DNA of 64,000 nucleotides from Prevotella koreensis (GTDB lineage: Bacteria; Bacteroidota; Bacteroidia; Bacteroidales; Bacteroidaceae), in NCBI RefSeq assembly GCF_003977605.1, contig NZ_RYYU01000001.1, positions 2,144,539-2,208,538 on the forward strand, in the 5' to 3' direction. Below the pieces are notes generated by a model. The model searched no databases, was not told the origin of the DNA, and saw only the letters and a list, made by a program, of their open reading frames with translations. Shown here one piece after another: positions 18,527 through 26,705 of the stretch. The position numbers were made by a program, and so were the translations under genes. Positions within the stretch are counted from its first letter, which is position 1. Every line of letters starts with the position of its first letter.

Positions 18527-20641
18527 ATGAATAGAATAGAGTCTCAGAAAAGTTTCAGGCAATGGAAGACAGAATTTCAATACATGAAACCCACGATTCC
18601 ATCCGATGAAACTCATAGTTTCATCCTATGGAACGCACAGTTTCTGTGCTTGAAACTCTACGGATACTCTTATTTGATAAATCATACCTATGCTTATGAC
18701 GATCTTAACCGTCTGATAAAGGCGAACGGTAAGGCGAAGAGTGCATCGTATGAAATGACTATGACCTTCGGACGGATGAGTGAACCGCTCACCAAGGTGC
18801 AGAAGGTGGACTCCACAAAGACAGCGCAGTCTTACGATTTCACGTATAAGTATGAGGACAACAACCATCCCACCGCTCCCACGCAGATAGGACACGAGCA
18901 TTATACCTATGATGTCAACGGTAATCCCACATTGGTGGAGAACGACAGTCTCAATACCGAGCGGAGAATGTATTGGGACGAGGAAAACCGACTTATGGTA
19001 TTGTCGGATAATTGTAAGACAAGCCGATACACCTACAATGCCGGCGGCGAGCGTATCATCAAGAGCCATGGCGATCTCGAGGGTGTGTATGTCAACGGTG
19101 CACCGCAAGGGATTACCTTCCACGAAACGGAAGATTACACCATCTATCCCGCCCCGATTATCACTGTAACGAAGAACCGCTTCACCAAGCATTACTTTAT
19201 CGGTGATAAACGAATTGCCTCCAAATTAGGAACAGGCAAGTTCAACAATGTCTATGGCATCAGTGGCAACAATGTCACGGCAGGTCAGAAAGACTATGCT
19301 GCGCGTATGCTGGAAATAGAGAAACAGCGCGAGGAATATTACAAATCGCTCGGAACACCTCCGGGTGTTCCCACGATGAAGGGCGCAACGGCCGATCCCG
19401 ATAATACCGGTCGCGGTTATAACGACATTATTATCAACTTGGGTGACCACAGTGTGCCTGAAGGTTGGGTGCAGCGACCGAAGTTCAATGACAAAGGTGA
19501 TGTTCCCGGTCCACCCGTCCAATGGCAGAAGCCCGAAGACCCTGACAATGCGCAGCCGGGTTATGGTTATATCTCCACAGATACCACCAATGTTGAAGAC
19601 ATTTTCTTCTTTCATTCCGACCACCTCGGCAGTACATCTTATTTCACTGATGCCAAGGCAAACATTATCCAGTTTGACGCGTACCTACCTTATGGTGAAC
19701 TGCTCGTGGATGAGCATACATCTTCAGAGGATATGCCTTATAAATTCAATGGTAAGGAACTTGACCAAGAGACAGGGTTGTATTATTATGGGGCGAGGTA
19801 TATGAATCCTGTGACGAGCTTGTGGTATGGGGTGGACCCGATGCAGGAATTAAAATCAAATATTGGTTCTTATGCTTATTGTCTTAGCAACCCTATTACT
19901 TTTGTTGACCCAAATGGATGTTTAGAAAGTACTGATGTTACAAAAAACTCCAATGGTACATATACTGTAGTGAATGCTAAAAATGATGGTGATAATAATA
20001 TTTACGTTGTAAACAATAAGCATGAAAGAACTGGGGAGATTATTGGAACAACTTTGAGGCCATATGACTTTATGGGGACAGACAATAAGAATGGTAAATT
20101 CCATTTTGATGCAAAAGAGACAGGAATAACTTTTGACACTAGTAAATTAACTGTTTCTGGAACTGTAAAAACAGATAATGGGGAATATTCTTTATTTAAT
20201 GCAGATGCTCAGAGACTACTTGACTGGGGACAGAGCGTTTTCAATTCAGAATTAAGTTTTAAAAGTCCTATTACGTTTTATGGCGATTTGGAAGTTCTTA
20301 GATCATTATCTGCAAATAATGCAGCTTTAGATATTAAGGCAAGTTTAGGTTTGGATCCTTATACTGCAATAAGAGCGGGTGTAAATAGGAATGGAACACC
20401 TAAAATAACAACACTAAGAGCAATGGGCAATATGCTATTTGGAGCAAATGTTCATTCAACAAAGCCATATCTTTTAGGGACACCTACTTGGTATTATACT
20501 AAGGTTATGCAAAAAGTTGGAGAATACAATCAAAAACAAAACTCTGGACAAGGTTATAATAAAGGTTTTCCATATTTCGGTGAACACACGTATTCTGGAA
20601 GTTATATTTATTATGGATATTATGGGAAATTCTATAAATAG
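18527..20641 (+). CDS. Orphan Rhs core with unknown C-terminal toxin
   Basis: The product is 704 residues from the ATG at 18527, chosen because its leader (MNRIESQK) matches the orphan Rhs start at 28847; TTG at 18500 is an alternative. After a ~60-residue leader, it joins the Rhs sequence at YAYDDLNRLIKANGKAK and then follows the main Rhs protein closely through HSDHLGS, GARYMNP and FVDPNG. It lacks a signal peptide, SpvB and most YD repeats, so it cannot form the full cage alone. The ~230-residue tail is AT-rich and unlike the main gene: TVVNAKNDGDNNIYVVNNKH, a middle KETGITFDTSKLTVSGTV, and an aromatic end (YIYYGYYGKFYK). I do not recognise a family. The coding leader contains two perfect hairpins (18605-18625 and 18635-18649). 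A lipoprotein gene overlaps its end. Confidence 0.7.
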   Translation: MNRIESQKSFRQWKTEFQYMKPTIPSDETHSFILWNAQFLCLKLYGYSYLINHTYAYDDLNRLIKANGKAKSASYEMTMTFGRMSEPLTKVQKVDSTKTAQSYDFTYKYEDNNHPTAPTQIGHEHYTYDVNGNPTLVENDSLNTERRMYWDEENRLMVLSDNCKTSRYTYNAGGERIIKSHGDLEGVYVNGAPQGITFHETEDYTIYPAPIITVTKNRFTKHYFIGDKRIASKLGTGKFNNVYGISGNNVTAGQKDYAARMLEIEKQREEYYKSLGTPPGVPTMKGATADPDNTGRGYNDIIINLGDHSVPEGWVQRPKFNDKGDVPGPPVQWQKPEDPDNAQPGYGYISTDTTNVEDIFFFHSDHLGSTSYFTDAKANIIQFDAYLPYGELLVDEHTSSEDMPYKFNGKELDQETGLYYYGARYMNPVTSLWYGVDPMQELKSNIGSYAYCLSNPITFVDPNGCLESTDVTKNSNGTYTVVNAKNDGDNNIYVVNNKHERTGEIIGTTLRPYDFMGTDNKNGKFHFDAKETGITFDTSKLTVSGTVKTDNGEYSLFNADAQRLLDWGQSVFNSELSFKSPITFYGDLEVLRSLSANNAALDIKASLGLDPYTAIRAGVNRNGTPKITTLRAMGNMLFGANVHSTKPYLLGTPTWYYTKVMQKVGEYNQKQNSGQGYNKGFPYFGEHTYSGSYIYYGYYGKFYK

Positions 20642-20966
20642 AATAGCAACATCTTTTATGATGTTATTCTTGCTGAACTGTTGCTTTCCTAATTTTTCTC
20701 CTCAAAACAAAGAAAGCGAGTGTATAGATGTTGATAATGGAAAGTTTGCATTGATTACACAAATTGGTGTTATTGATCAAGAATATCCATATAGCGTTTA
20801 TTATATTGTTAATAATGATTCTATCTTGGTATGCAAAGGATATAGGATAAAAGAAATGAGAATAAGGGATGATACGCTTGAGATAAATATAAATGGTGAG
20901 ATGTTATACTGTCGAGATAAAATAGAAAAATACAGAGTGAAGCCATTGTCGCATAAACAAGAATAA
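20622..20966 (+). CDS. Lipoprotein immunity candidate of the 18.5 kb orphan toxin
   Basis: The product is 114 residues from the ATG at 20622, which lies inside the end of the upstream toxin gene (20 bp overlap). This start gives the signal MGNSINRIATSFMMLFLLNC, a lipoprotein-like signal with Cys about position 20. ATG 20613 is three codons earlier and also possible. The mature protein is small and beta-rich, with IDVDNGKFALITQIGVID and YSVYYIVNNDSILVCKGYR. It has no recognised family. It is paired with the unknown toxin by overlap, as in the other pairs. Confidence 0.6.
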   Translation: MGNSINRIATSFMMLFLLNCCFPNFSPQNKESECIDVDNGKFALITQIGVIDQEYPYSVYYIVNNDSILVCKGYRIKEMRIRDDTLEININGEMLYCRDKIEKYRVKPLSHKQE

Positions 20967-20988
20967 CATGTTTGCTAATGTAGATAAT

Positions 20989-21314
20989 ATGGTAAAGAAA
21001 AGATATATCGTATTTATGATATTTTTTTGATGGTAATTTTATATGTCATTGTACGGTGTCGCCGTCATTCTGGTGTATATACTTATCACTGTAAAGAAAT
21101 AGATTTCACTTTTCAAGTCTTAGAGAAAGATACATGTGATGTGTTGGTTTTAGGAGATGGTGGTGATTCCATCTTTTACCAAGCACCATATAATGGAGGA
21201 TATTTAGGTATAGATTTTTTCTTATCTGTTGATTCTAATATATATTTAAGCCCATATTTTCCTATTAAATATAATACGCGAGTTCGGGATAAGATTCATA
21301 AAAAAGAGTCCTAA
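20989..21314 (+). pseudogene. Small membrane protein, frameshifted at a T run
   Basis: The ATG at 20989 opens MVKKRYIVFMIFF, then TGA. Adding one base to the run of seven T at 21022-21028 joins it to the frame LMVILYVIVRCRRHSGVY and on to the stop at 21314 (about 109 residues). The joined start forms a natural membrane helix or signal anchor, which makes the frameshift reading convincing. The rest has VLVLGDGGDSIFYQAPYNGG. It is a second exported small protein after the same toxin. It may be an additional immunity gene, decayed or phase variable, or the sequence may be wrong by one T. Confidence 0.55.
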
Positions 21315-21981
21315 CCGTCTTGTCTTTTTTAAATTATCGGCAATGTCTGCTGTTTGTTTTCAAAGAAACAATATGCAGTAAGTGCCGAAATGGTGGCATG
21401 TCATATTGGTAATTAATCGTTCCTTAAAAAGTTCTACTCCCTTACTCATTTCCTTTTGCAAACTATCACCGAAAAGTTAAATCGGGATAACTTTTCGGTG
21501 AAATGGGCTTTTTAAAGGTTGATTATTTAACCAAAATCTGTTATTAGAGCCTCCACAGATTTTGTTTGATTGTTGGTCAGGTTGTCTGCACTATTATCTA
21601 AGGCGTAACGGGCTACGGCGAGAAAATAGTGAAGATAATATGGCAACAAAGCAAATAAAAGATGTCAGAAAGCGATAAAATCAATATGAGATGGAGAAAT
21701 AATAGTCTAATGACAGATTAGGGTTTAATTCTTAATTGCAATTTGGGCAAATTTGCTTCGCAATTTCGCCGATTTTGCAAACCAATTTCGCCCAATTTAC
21801 TCTGCAATTTCGCCTAAATTACAGATTGATTAATGCCATAATGTGACGTAGAACGATGCCGATGTCAGGGTGAAATGCAGTAAAATTCTTGTTAAAGTCT
21901 TCGGTAATATAACAATTTTCTTTATCTTTGCCTTCGATAATCATAGCGTATTTTATTGAATCAGAACATTATAAAGACACC
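21278..21981 (+). repeat. Boundary repeat, copy A (about 700 bp)
   Basis: Starts with GCGAGTTCGGGATAAG, the complement of the putative IS982 end at 292-308, and runs to the start codon of the Rhs fragment at 21982. It is nearly identical to 26002-26705. On the minus strand it contains two coding remnants: one ending at 21527 (including FLAVARYALDNSADNLTNN, then QTKSVEALITDFG) and one starting at about 21944 (MIIEGKDKENCYITEDFNKN), the latter IS982-like. Between them are the short GCAATTTCGCC-type units at about 21740-21830. The repeat carries no intact gene. Confidence 0.65.
21467..21500 (+). terminator. Perfect 13 bp hairpin in boundary repeat A
   Basis: CACCGAAAAGTTA (21467-21479) pairs perfectly with TAACTTTTCGGTG (21488-21500) around an 8-base loop. 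It is followed after a G/C patch by CTTTTTAAA. It could stop transcription entering from the upstream cassette. Confidence 0.45.
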
Positions 21982-22542
21982 ATGAAGGGAGCAACAGCAG
22001 ATTCCAATAATATGGGGCGTGGGTATAAGAGCATTATTCAGGACTTGGGCTTACATTCTGTGTCCGAGGGTTGGTTGCAACGACCGAAGTTCAACGACAA
22101 AGGAGATGTTCCCGGCCCTCCCATTCAATGGCAGAAGCCTGAAGACCCTGACAATGCTCAACCCGGTTATGGTTATATCCCTGCCGATACGACTAATATC
22201 GAGGACATCTTTTTCTATCATTCCGACCACCTCGGAAGTACCTCTTATATCACCGATTCCAAGGCAAACATCACCCAGTTCGATGCTTACCTGACTTATG
22301 GTGAACTGCTTGTGGATGAACACAGCAGTAGCGAGGACATGCCGTATAAGTTCAATGGCAAGGAACTCGACCAAGAAACAGGGCTTTACTATTATGGCGC
22401 GAGATATATGAATCCTGTTACGAGTTTGTGGTATGGAGTGGATAAATTAATGGAAAAACATCCAACTCTTGGTGGATATGTTTATAGCACAAGTAATCCT
22501 ATCAATTTCATAGATCCAAATGGAAAAGATTGGCTTATATGA
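21982..22542 (+). pseudogene. Rhs core fragment truncated by an IS
   Basis: It opens at an ATG that is an internal Met in the main Rhs protein (MKGATADSNNMGRGYKSI) and follows the core through HSDHLGS, LDQETGLYYYGARYMNP and INFIDPNG. The frame then reads KDWLI and stops at 22542, inside the left end of the IS at 22532. Its toxin tail has been replaced or separated by the insertion. The tail may survive, in part, at 24361 on the far side of the two IS copies, since that fragment starts mid-domain. Not expected to be functional. Confidence 0.7.
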
Positions 22543-23621
22543 CAAAAATGTGCTTAAAATCCTTGCAACTGTCTAATAATCATTATCTTTGTTCTATTTA
22601 TATTTTTATGGCAAAAAATCTGCTTTTATTGTGGCTCAAAATCGACTATAAAACGTGGTCATCTTAATGGTTGTCAACGCTGGTATTGTAAGTGCTGTAA
22701 GAGGAGCTTTGTCGGACATAAGCGTCTTACAAATACCATTGTTAACAATCGTTATTCCAAGGGTAATCTTACAATCAAAGATCTATCAGAGGAGTACGGA
22801 GTTTCAACCAGGACTATTTATAGGAAGCTCACCAAATCTTATAAAGAAGACCTGCCCAACCTTCTTGTTCGTCCGGTAGTGGTTTTAATGGATGTCACCT
22901 ATTGGGGACGTAATTTTGGTGTAGTTATTATGAAGGATTCATTGTCTGGTGATGTACTTTGGTTTAAGTTTATCAATAGGCATGAACGTCTTGAAGATTA
23001 CAAAGAGGGCATAAACTACTTGGAATTACTTGGATATACCATTCAAGGTCTTGTATGCGATGGTTTTAAGGGACTTAGACAAGCTTTCCCCAATTATAAA
23101 TTCCAATTATGCCAGTTCCATCAAGTAATGACTATAAAGACAAAACTAACCTCAAGACCCAAACTTGAGGCTTCTAAAGAACTGCTTGCAATATCCAAGA
23201 TGTTATGTCATACGGACAAAGAGTCCTTTATTGGGGCTTTATAAGAATGGTATACTAAATGGGAGGATTTTCTTAAGGAACGAACAACAACAGAAGATGG
23301 TAAATCACATTATACTCATAAAACTCTACGTAGTGCTTTTTTGAGCCTTAAAAGGAATATGTCGTGTTTGTGGACATACTATGATTACCCTGAGTTGGAG
23401 ATACCAAATACCAACAATGCTATTGAATCACTTAATGCAGATTTAAAGACAAAATTGAACCTACACAAGGGAATCAGTACGGAAAGAAGAAAGATCTTCA
23501 TTCAGGACTTTATAAAGTCCCATTCCCCTAAAAAATAAAAGGGGAATGGGAGTTTTTAAGCACATTTTTGTCACATAAGAGAGAACGACTCTAAAATAAG
23601 CACATTTTTGTCATATAAGCC
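22532..23621 (+). mobile_element. IS256-like element, variant Zn-binding (IS1249) type, degraded
   Basis: A perfect 25 bp inverted pair lies at 22532-22556 and 23597-23621 (core GACAAAAATGTGCTTA). A third, slightly different copy of the same end lies at about 23557-23579, so the right end is doubled. One transposase lies between. A promoter-like TATCTTTG is at 22584-22591. No clean target duplication is visible because the doubled end and the neighbouring IS5 fragment obscure the right flank. Confidence 0.6.
22608..23538 (+). pseudogene. IS256-variant (IS1249-type) transposase, frameshifted and with a stop
   Basis: The ATG at 22608 is out of frame by one base in a run of six A (22613-22618). 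Removing one A gives MAKICFYCGSKSTIKRGH, continuing through a C-x2-C ... C-x2-C zinc-binding region (CFYC, YCKCC) and a helix-turn-helix-like stretch (IKDLSEEYGVSTRTIYRKL). The DDE-type domain follows with VLMDVTYWGRNFGVVI, GLVCDGFKGLRQAF and QLCQFHQ. An in-frame TAA at 23242-23244 interrupts before EWYTKWEDFL; the rest, including IPNTNNAIESLNADLKTKLN, is intact to 23538. Two lesions make it non-functional. Confidence 0.7.
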
Positions 23622-24254
23622 GCAATTGTTGATGCAAGCATTACGAACACCCCACGTCGTCCCCGCGGATGTAAGAGTTATGAGGTCGTTGAGGATAGAA
23701 AAGATGATGATAACATGGAGGCTTCGGAAAAATCAATGGTCAAAGAAGTCGTCAAGCCTAATGTGGATGCGGAAGCCCGTTGGATAAAGAAGATGGGAAA
23801 ACTCCATTTCGGTTACAAACGTCACACGGTAACGGATGAAAATGGGATGGTACTTGCCGAAGAAACAACAGCAGCCAATGAAAGTGATATTAAACACTTG
23901 GAAACTCCTTTGAAGAAAGCCAAACTACCACGAAAGGCACTTGTCTATGCGGATAAAGGATACGACTCTGCTGAGAATAAGGAAACCCTCAAACGTATGG
24001 GACTCAAAAGCCGCATCATGCATAAGGGAACAAGAGGACATGAGATTACCGAAAGACAGAAGAGGGTCAATATCGCTATAAGTAAGATACGCTACAAAGT
24101 AGAGCGTACCTTTGGTTCTATGCACAGATGGTTTGGTGCAGGAATAGCAAGGTATGTCGGACTCTCAAAAACACATGCACAGCATATAATGGAGTCCATT
24201 GCCTACAACTTATACAGGACACCGGGGATTATTGTGTGCAATTGTATCAAATAA
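23622..24254 (+). pseudogene. IS5-family transposase, 3' two-thirds
   Basis: The frame is open from the end of the IS256-like element: IVDASITNTPRRPRG carries the first catalytic Asp, ALVYADKGYDS the second, and RYKVERTFGSMHRW the Y-R-E signature with the catalytic Glu. It ends NLYRTPGIIVCNCIK. The N-terminal third is missing because the preceding IS abuts it, so this copy cannot transpose on its own. An ATG at 23715 gives a 179-residue internal frame, unlikely to be meaningful. Confidence 0.75.
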
Positions 24255-24258
24255 GAGG

Positions 24259-24284
24259 AAACACACCCATAAAAGAGTGTGTTT
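24259..24284 (+). terminator. Hairpin after IS5 fragment
   Basis: AAACACAC (24259-24266) pairs with GTGTGTTT (24277-24284). There is only a short T stretch afterwards. It could be a terminator or part of the IS end. Confidence 0.3.
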
Positions 24285-24360
24285 ACACTAAAGTTGCCTC
24301 ATAAAGACATCCGTTGTTTATAAATATTCACTCATTTAAAGTTATAGAGATGAAAGGTTA

Positions 24361-24747
24361 GTGGGTGAAAGGTTTTGCAGAGGTCTCAATAAATATATTT
24401 TTGAGAGTATGACATTTCATGAAAGCCGCCATAGGTATGACTCAAGGACTTGGGGAGGTGGCATAGGTGAAGTTGAGGCAATTATTATGCAGACATCACA
24501 TAAGTCATGGGATTATGTTCCTGAAAATTTTCAACAATCCCAAGCAAGCTACGCTCAAATGAGTTTAAATACTGCTAAGTTATCTCCCTCTAAGTTAGCA
24601 GAATATGTTGGTAGATTGAATGAGGCTTTTTACGACATCGCCACATTTGATGTAAATACAAATAAAAATATTGTAGAGATGAGCCTTTCCAATGCAATAT
24701 TTCGTAAATTTGAAATAGTAGCTCCTATTCGAAACAAAAATAAGTAA
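24361..24747 (+). CDS. Orphan HExxH toxin-domain fragment
   Basis: This 128-residue frame (GTG start) has no Rhs core. It contains MTFHESRHRYDSRTWGGG then IGEVEAII, clearly related to the tail at 27.6 kb (VTFHESTHRYD, GGTIGEVNAII), with further shared SQASYA. His-Glu-x-x-His is the zinc-binding and catalytic motif of zincin metallopeptidases; the Glu of IGEV is a candidate third ligand. Compared with its homologue, which has about 110 residues between DLDG and HESTH, the N-terminal part of the domain is missing. Together with the upstream IS fragments, this suggests the front was lost during IS insertion. The exported protein starting 19 bp downstream is the likely immunity partner. Confidence 0.6.
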   Translation: MGERFCRGLNKYIFESMTFHESRHRYDSRTWGGGIGEVEAIIMQTSHKSWDYVPENFQQSQASYAQMSLNTAKLSPSKLAEYVGRLNEAFYDIATFDVNTNKNIVEMSLSNAIFRKFEIVAPIRNKNK

Positions 24748-24766
24748 AAATAATGAGATTAAACAA

Positions 24767-25729
24767 ATGAGGAAATATATTATTTTAATGTTTATACTAT
24801 TTTTATATAGTAACCTCTGTAAGTGTAAATCTATGGTATTTACTTCCTTATGTGATAAGCAAAAAGATGCGGAATTCATTTTTCTTCTTACATCAGACAG
24901 TATAAAGTATTGGGATAATGAAAATAGAGAATTAGGCGGTGTTGTATTTAACAGAAAAGATTGTAGTTTTTGGAAATACGATAAGAATCGGTGTTTTTTT
25001 ATCGCAAGTGAACAAGACAGACACTCAAGATATTTCTCAGTTGAAGGTGATACCTTAATAATTTCTTTCAGTAGTTCCAATATCAAGACTAATTACTTAT
25101 ATTTGAGAGAAAAATTATTGAAGTTAACCGAGGATACTTTAATTATGCAAGTAATAGATGACCGAGGTGAATACTTACCCTCTACATATATAAAGAGTAA
25201 AGACCAGTCTTCTCGATTAAAGAATTCACCAAACCTATATAATAGAAAGATTCCCGAGCCTAATGTTCAAAAAGATACAATGTGGAATATGGTATATTCC
25301 GTTTGTAAGGTATATCGTGCCATGAATGCCTGTCCTGATACGATGAATACAGTTATTAGAGTTCGTGTTAACCCGTCAGGAATTGTAGAAATGGCCAAAT
25401 ACGAACGAACACCTCCTGACTCAACTACTTATTCCGCATTCTATTCCGCCTTTTTGTCGTTTGTGAAAAAACTCCCGTTTAAACCGGGAAGAGATATTGA
25501 AACAAAGGAAACGTTTGAAATGGAGATTTTATTACCTTGCACATTTCTAACTAAGGAAAGAGTGGAAATGAAGCATCAGAATAATGTTCTCAAACGAACT
25601 CGTAAAAGAATTGGAGGCATTCGCAAAAAAATAGAAAAAGAAAAGACTGCCGTTGAAAAAACGGGCTATGACAAAGACATCTCCGTCATCTACACCGATG
25701 TATGTTGTCAAACAAAAATTTTCAATTGA
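24767..25729 (+). CDS. Exported immunity candidate with an Rhs-derived C-terminus
   Basis: The product is 320 residues with a hydrophobic start (MRKYIILMFILFLYSNLCKC) that could be a lipoprotein signal (Cys18 or Cys20). The central part is of unknown family: AEFIFLLTSDSIKYWDNENR, then TMNTVIRVRVNPSGIVEM and LPFKPGRDIETKETFEM. The latter resembles the C-terminal part of TonB-like or energy-transducing domains only loosely. The last ~30 residues (EKTAVEKTGYDKDISVIYTD) match the YD-repeat part of the main Rhs protein at about base 15860-15920 (ETIVEKVGYDKDG), so the 3' end is a fusion scar and the native C-terminus may be lost. It lies directly after the HESRH fragment and probably protects against that toxin. 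Confidence 0.5.
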   Translation: MRKYIILMFILFLYSNLCKCKSMVFTSLCDKQKDAEFIFLLTSDSIKYWDNENRELGGVVFNRKDCSFWKYDKNRCFFIASEQDRHSRYFSVEGDTLIISFSSSNIKTNYLYLREKLLKLTEDTLIMQVIDDRGEYLPSTYIKSKDQSSRLKNSPNLYNRKIPEPNVQKDTMWNMVYSVCKVYRAMNACPDTMNTVIRVRVNPSGIVEMAKYERTPPDSTTYSAFYSAFLSFVKKLPFKPGRDIETKETFEMEILLPCTFLTKERVEMKHQNNVLKRTRKRIGGIRKKIEKEKTAVEKTGYDKDISVIYTDVCCQTKIFN

Positions 25730-25903
25730 TAATAAGAAAATAATGAATCGTATTAATAATAAATAGAGGGGTGAAAGTGGATCCGGTTATGGCAATACAT
25801 TCCAAACGTATATGTGAACAGAATCAAAAACAGTATTAAAAGAAATAATAATTTATATTGGGAATGTCTCCGAATACAAATGAGTACAATGACTATACCA
25901 AAA

Positions 25904-25975
25904 ATGAGAAAGAGGATATCTGTAGTAGTAACCATATTGTTAATGGGAATTCTCATCATGAGCAATAGTTGTTAA
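25904..25975 (+). pseudogene. Lipoprotein signal peptide remnant
   Basis: The frame reads MRKRISVVVTILLMGILIMS then NSC and a TAA stop: a complete lipoprotein signal that ends at the lipobox cysteine. It looks like the start of a lost immunity lipoprotein. Just upstream (25780-25900) are broken frames that may be the end of its toxin (SGSGYGNTFQTYM). From 25730 to 26001 I see no intact gene. Confidence 0.45.
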
Positions 25976-26001
25976 AGAAATTTTCCTTGTGGTATATATA
26001 T

Positions 26002-26705
26002 GCGAGTTCGGGATAAGCCCCCTCAAAAAGAGTTCTAACCGTCTTGTCTTTTCTAAATTATCGGCAATGTCTGCTGTTTGTTTTCAAAGAAACAATATGC
26101 AGTAAGTGCCGAAATGGTGGTATGTCATATTGGTAATTAATCGTTCCTTAAAAAGTTCTACTCCCTTACTCATTTCCTTTTGCAAACTATCACCGAAAAG
26201 TTAAATCGGGATAACTTTTCGGTGAAATGGGCTTTTTAAAGGTTGATTATTTAACCAAAATCGGTTATTAGAGCCTCCACAGATTTTGTTTGATTGTTGG
26301 TCAGGTTGTCTGCACTATTATCGAAGACGTAACGGGCTACGGCGAGAAAATAGTGAAGATAAGATGGCAACAAAGCAAATAAAAGATGTCAGAAAGCGAT
26401 AAAATCAATATGAGATGGAGAAATAATAGTCTAATGACAGATTAGGGTTTAAGTCTTCATTGCAAATTGGGCGAATTTGCCTCGCAATTTCGCCGATTTT
26501 ACAAACCAATTTCGCCCAATTTACTCTGCAATTTCGCCTAAATTGCAGATTGATTAATGCCATAATGTGACGTAGAACGATGCCGATGTCAGATTGAAAT
26601 GCAGTAAAATTCTTGTTAAAGTCTTCGGTAATATAACAATTTTCTTTATCTTTGCCCTCGATAATCATAGCGTATTTTATTGAATCAGAACATTATAAAG
26701 ACACA
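26002..26705 (+). repeat. Boundary repeat, copy B (about 700 bp)
   Basis: Starts GCGAGTTCGGGATAAG and runs to the ATG at 26706. It is nearly identical to 21278-21981, differing by scattered substitutions and small indels. The similarity continues into the Rhs core to about 27150, so the full duplication is about 1.15 kb. It contains the same minus-strand remnants and GCAATTTCGCC-type units. Confidence 0.65.
26191..26224 (+). terminator. Perfect 13 bp hairpin in boundary repeat B
   Basis: CACCGAAAAGTTA (26191-26203) and TAACTTTTCGGTG (26212-26224) form the same hairpin as in copy A, so it is conserved between copies. Confidence 0.45.

Noticed and set aside
25753..25965. Minus-strand 70-codon frame
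   Set aside because: It is the antisense of the lipoprotein signal remnant and toxin debris; hydrophobic runs arise from AT-rich sequence.
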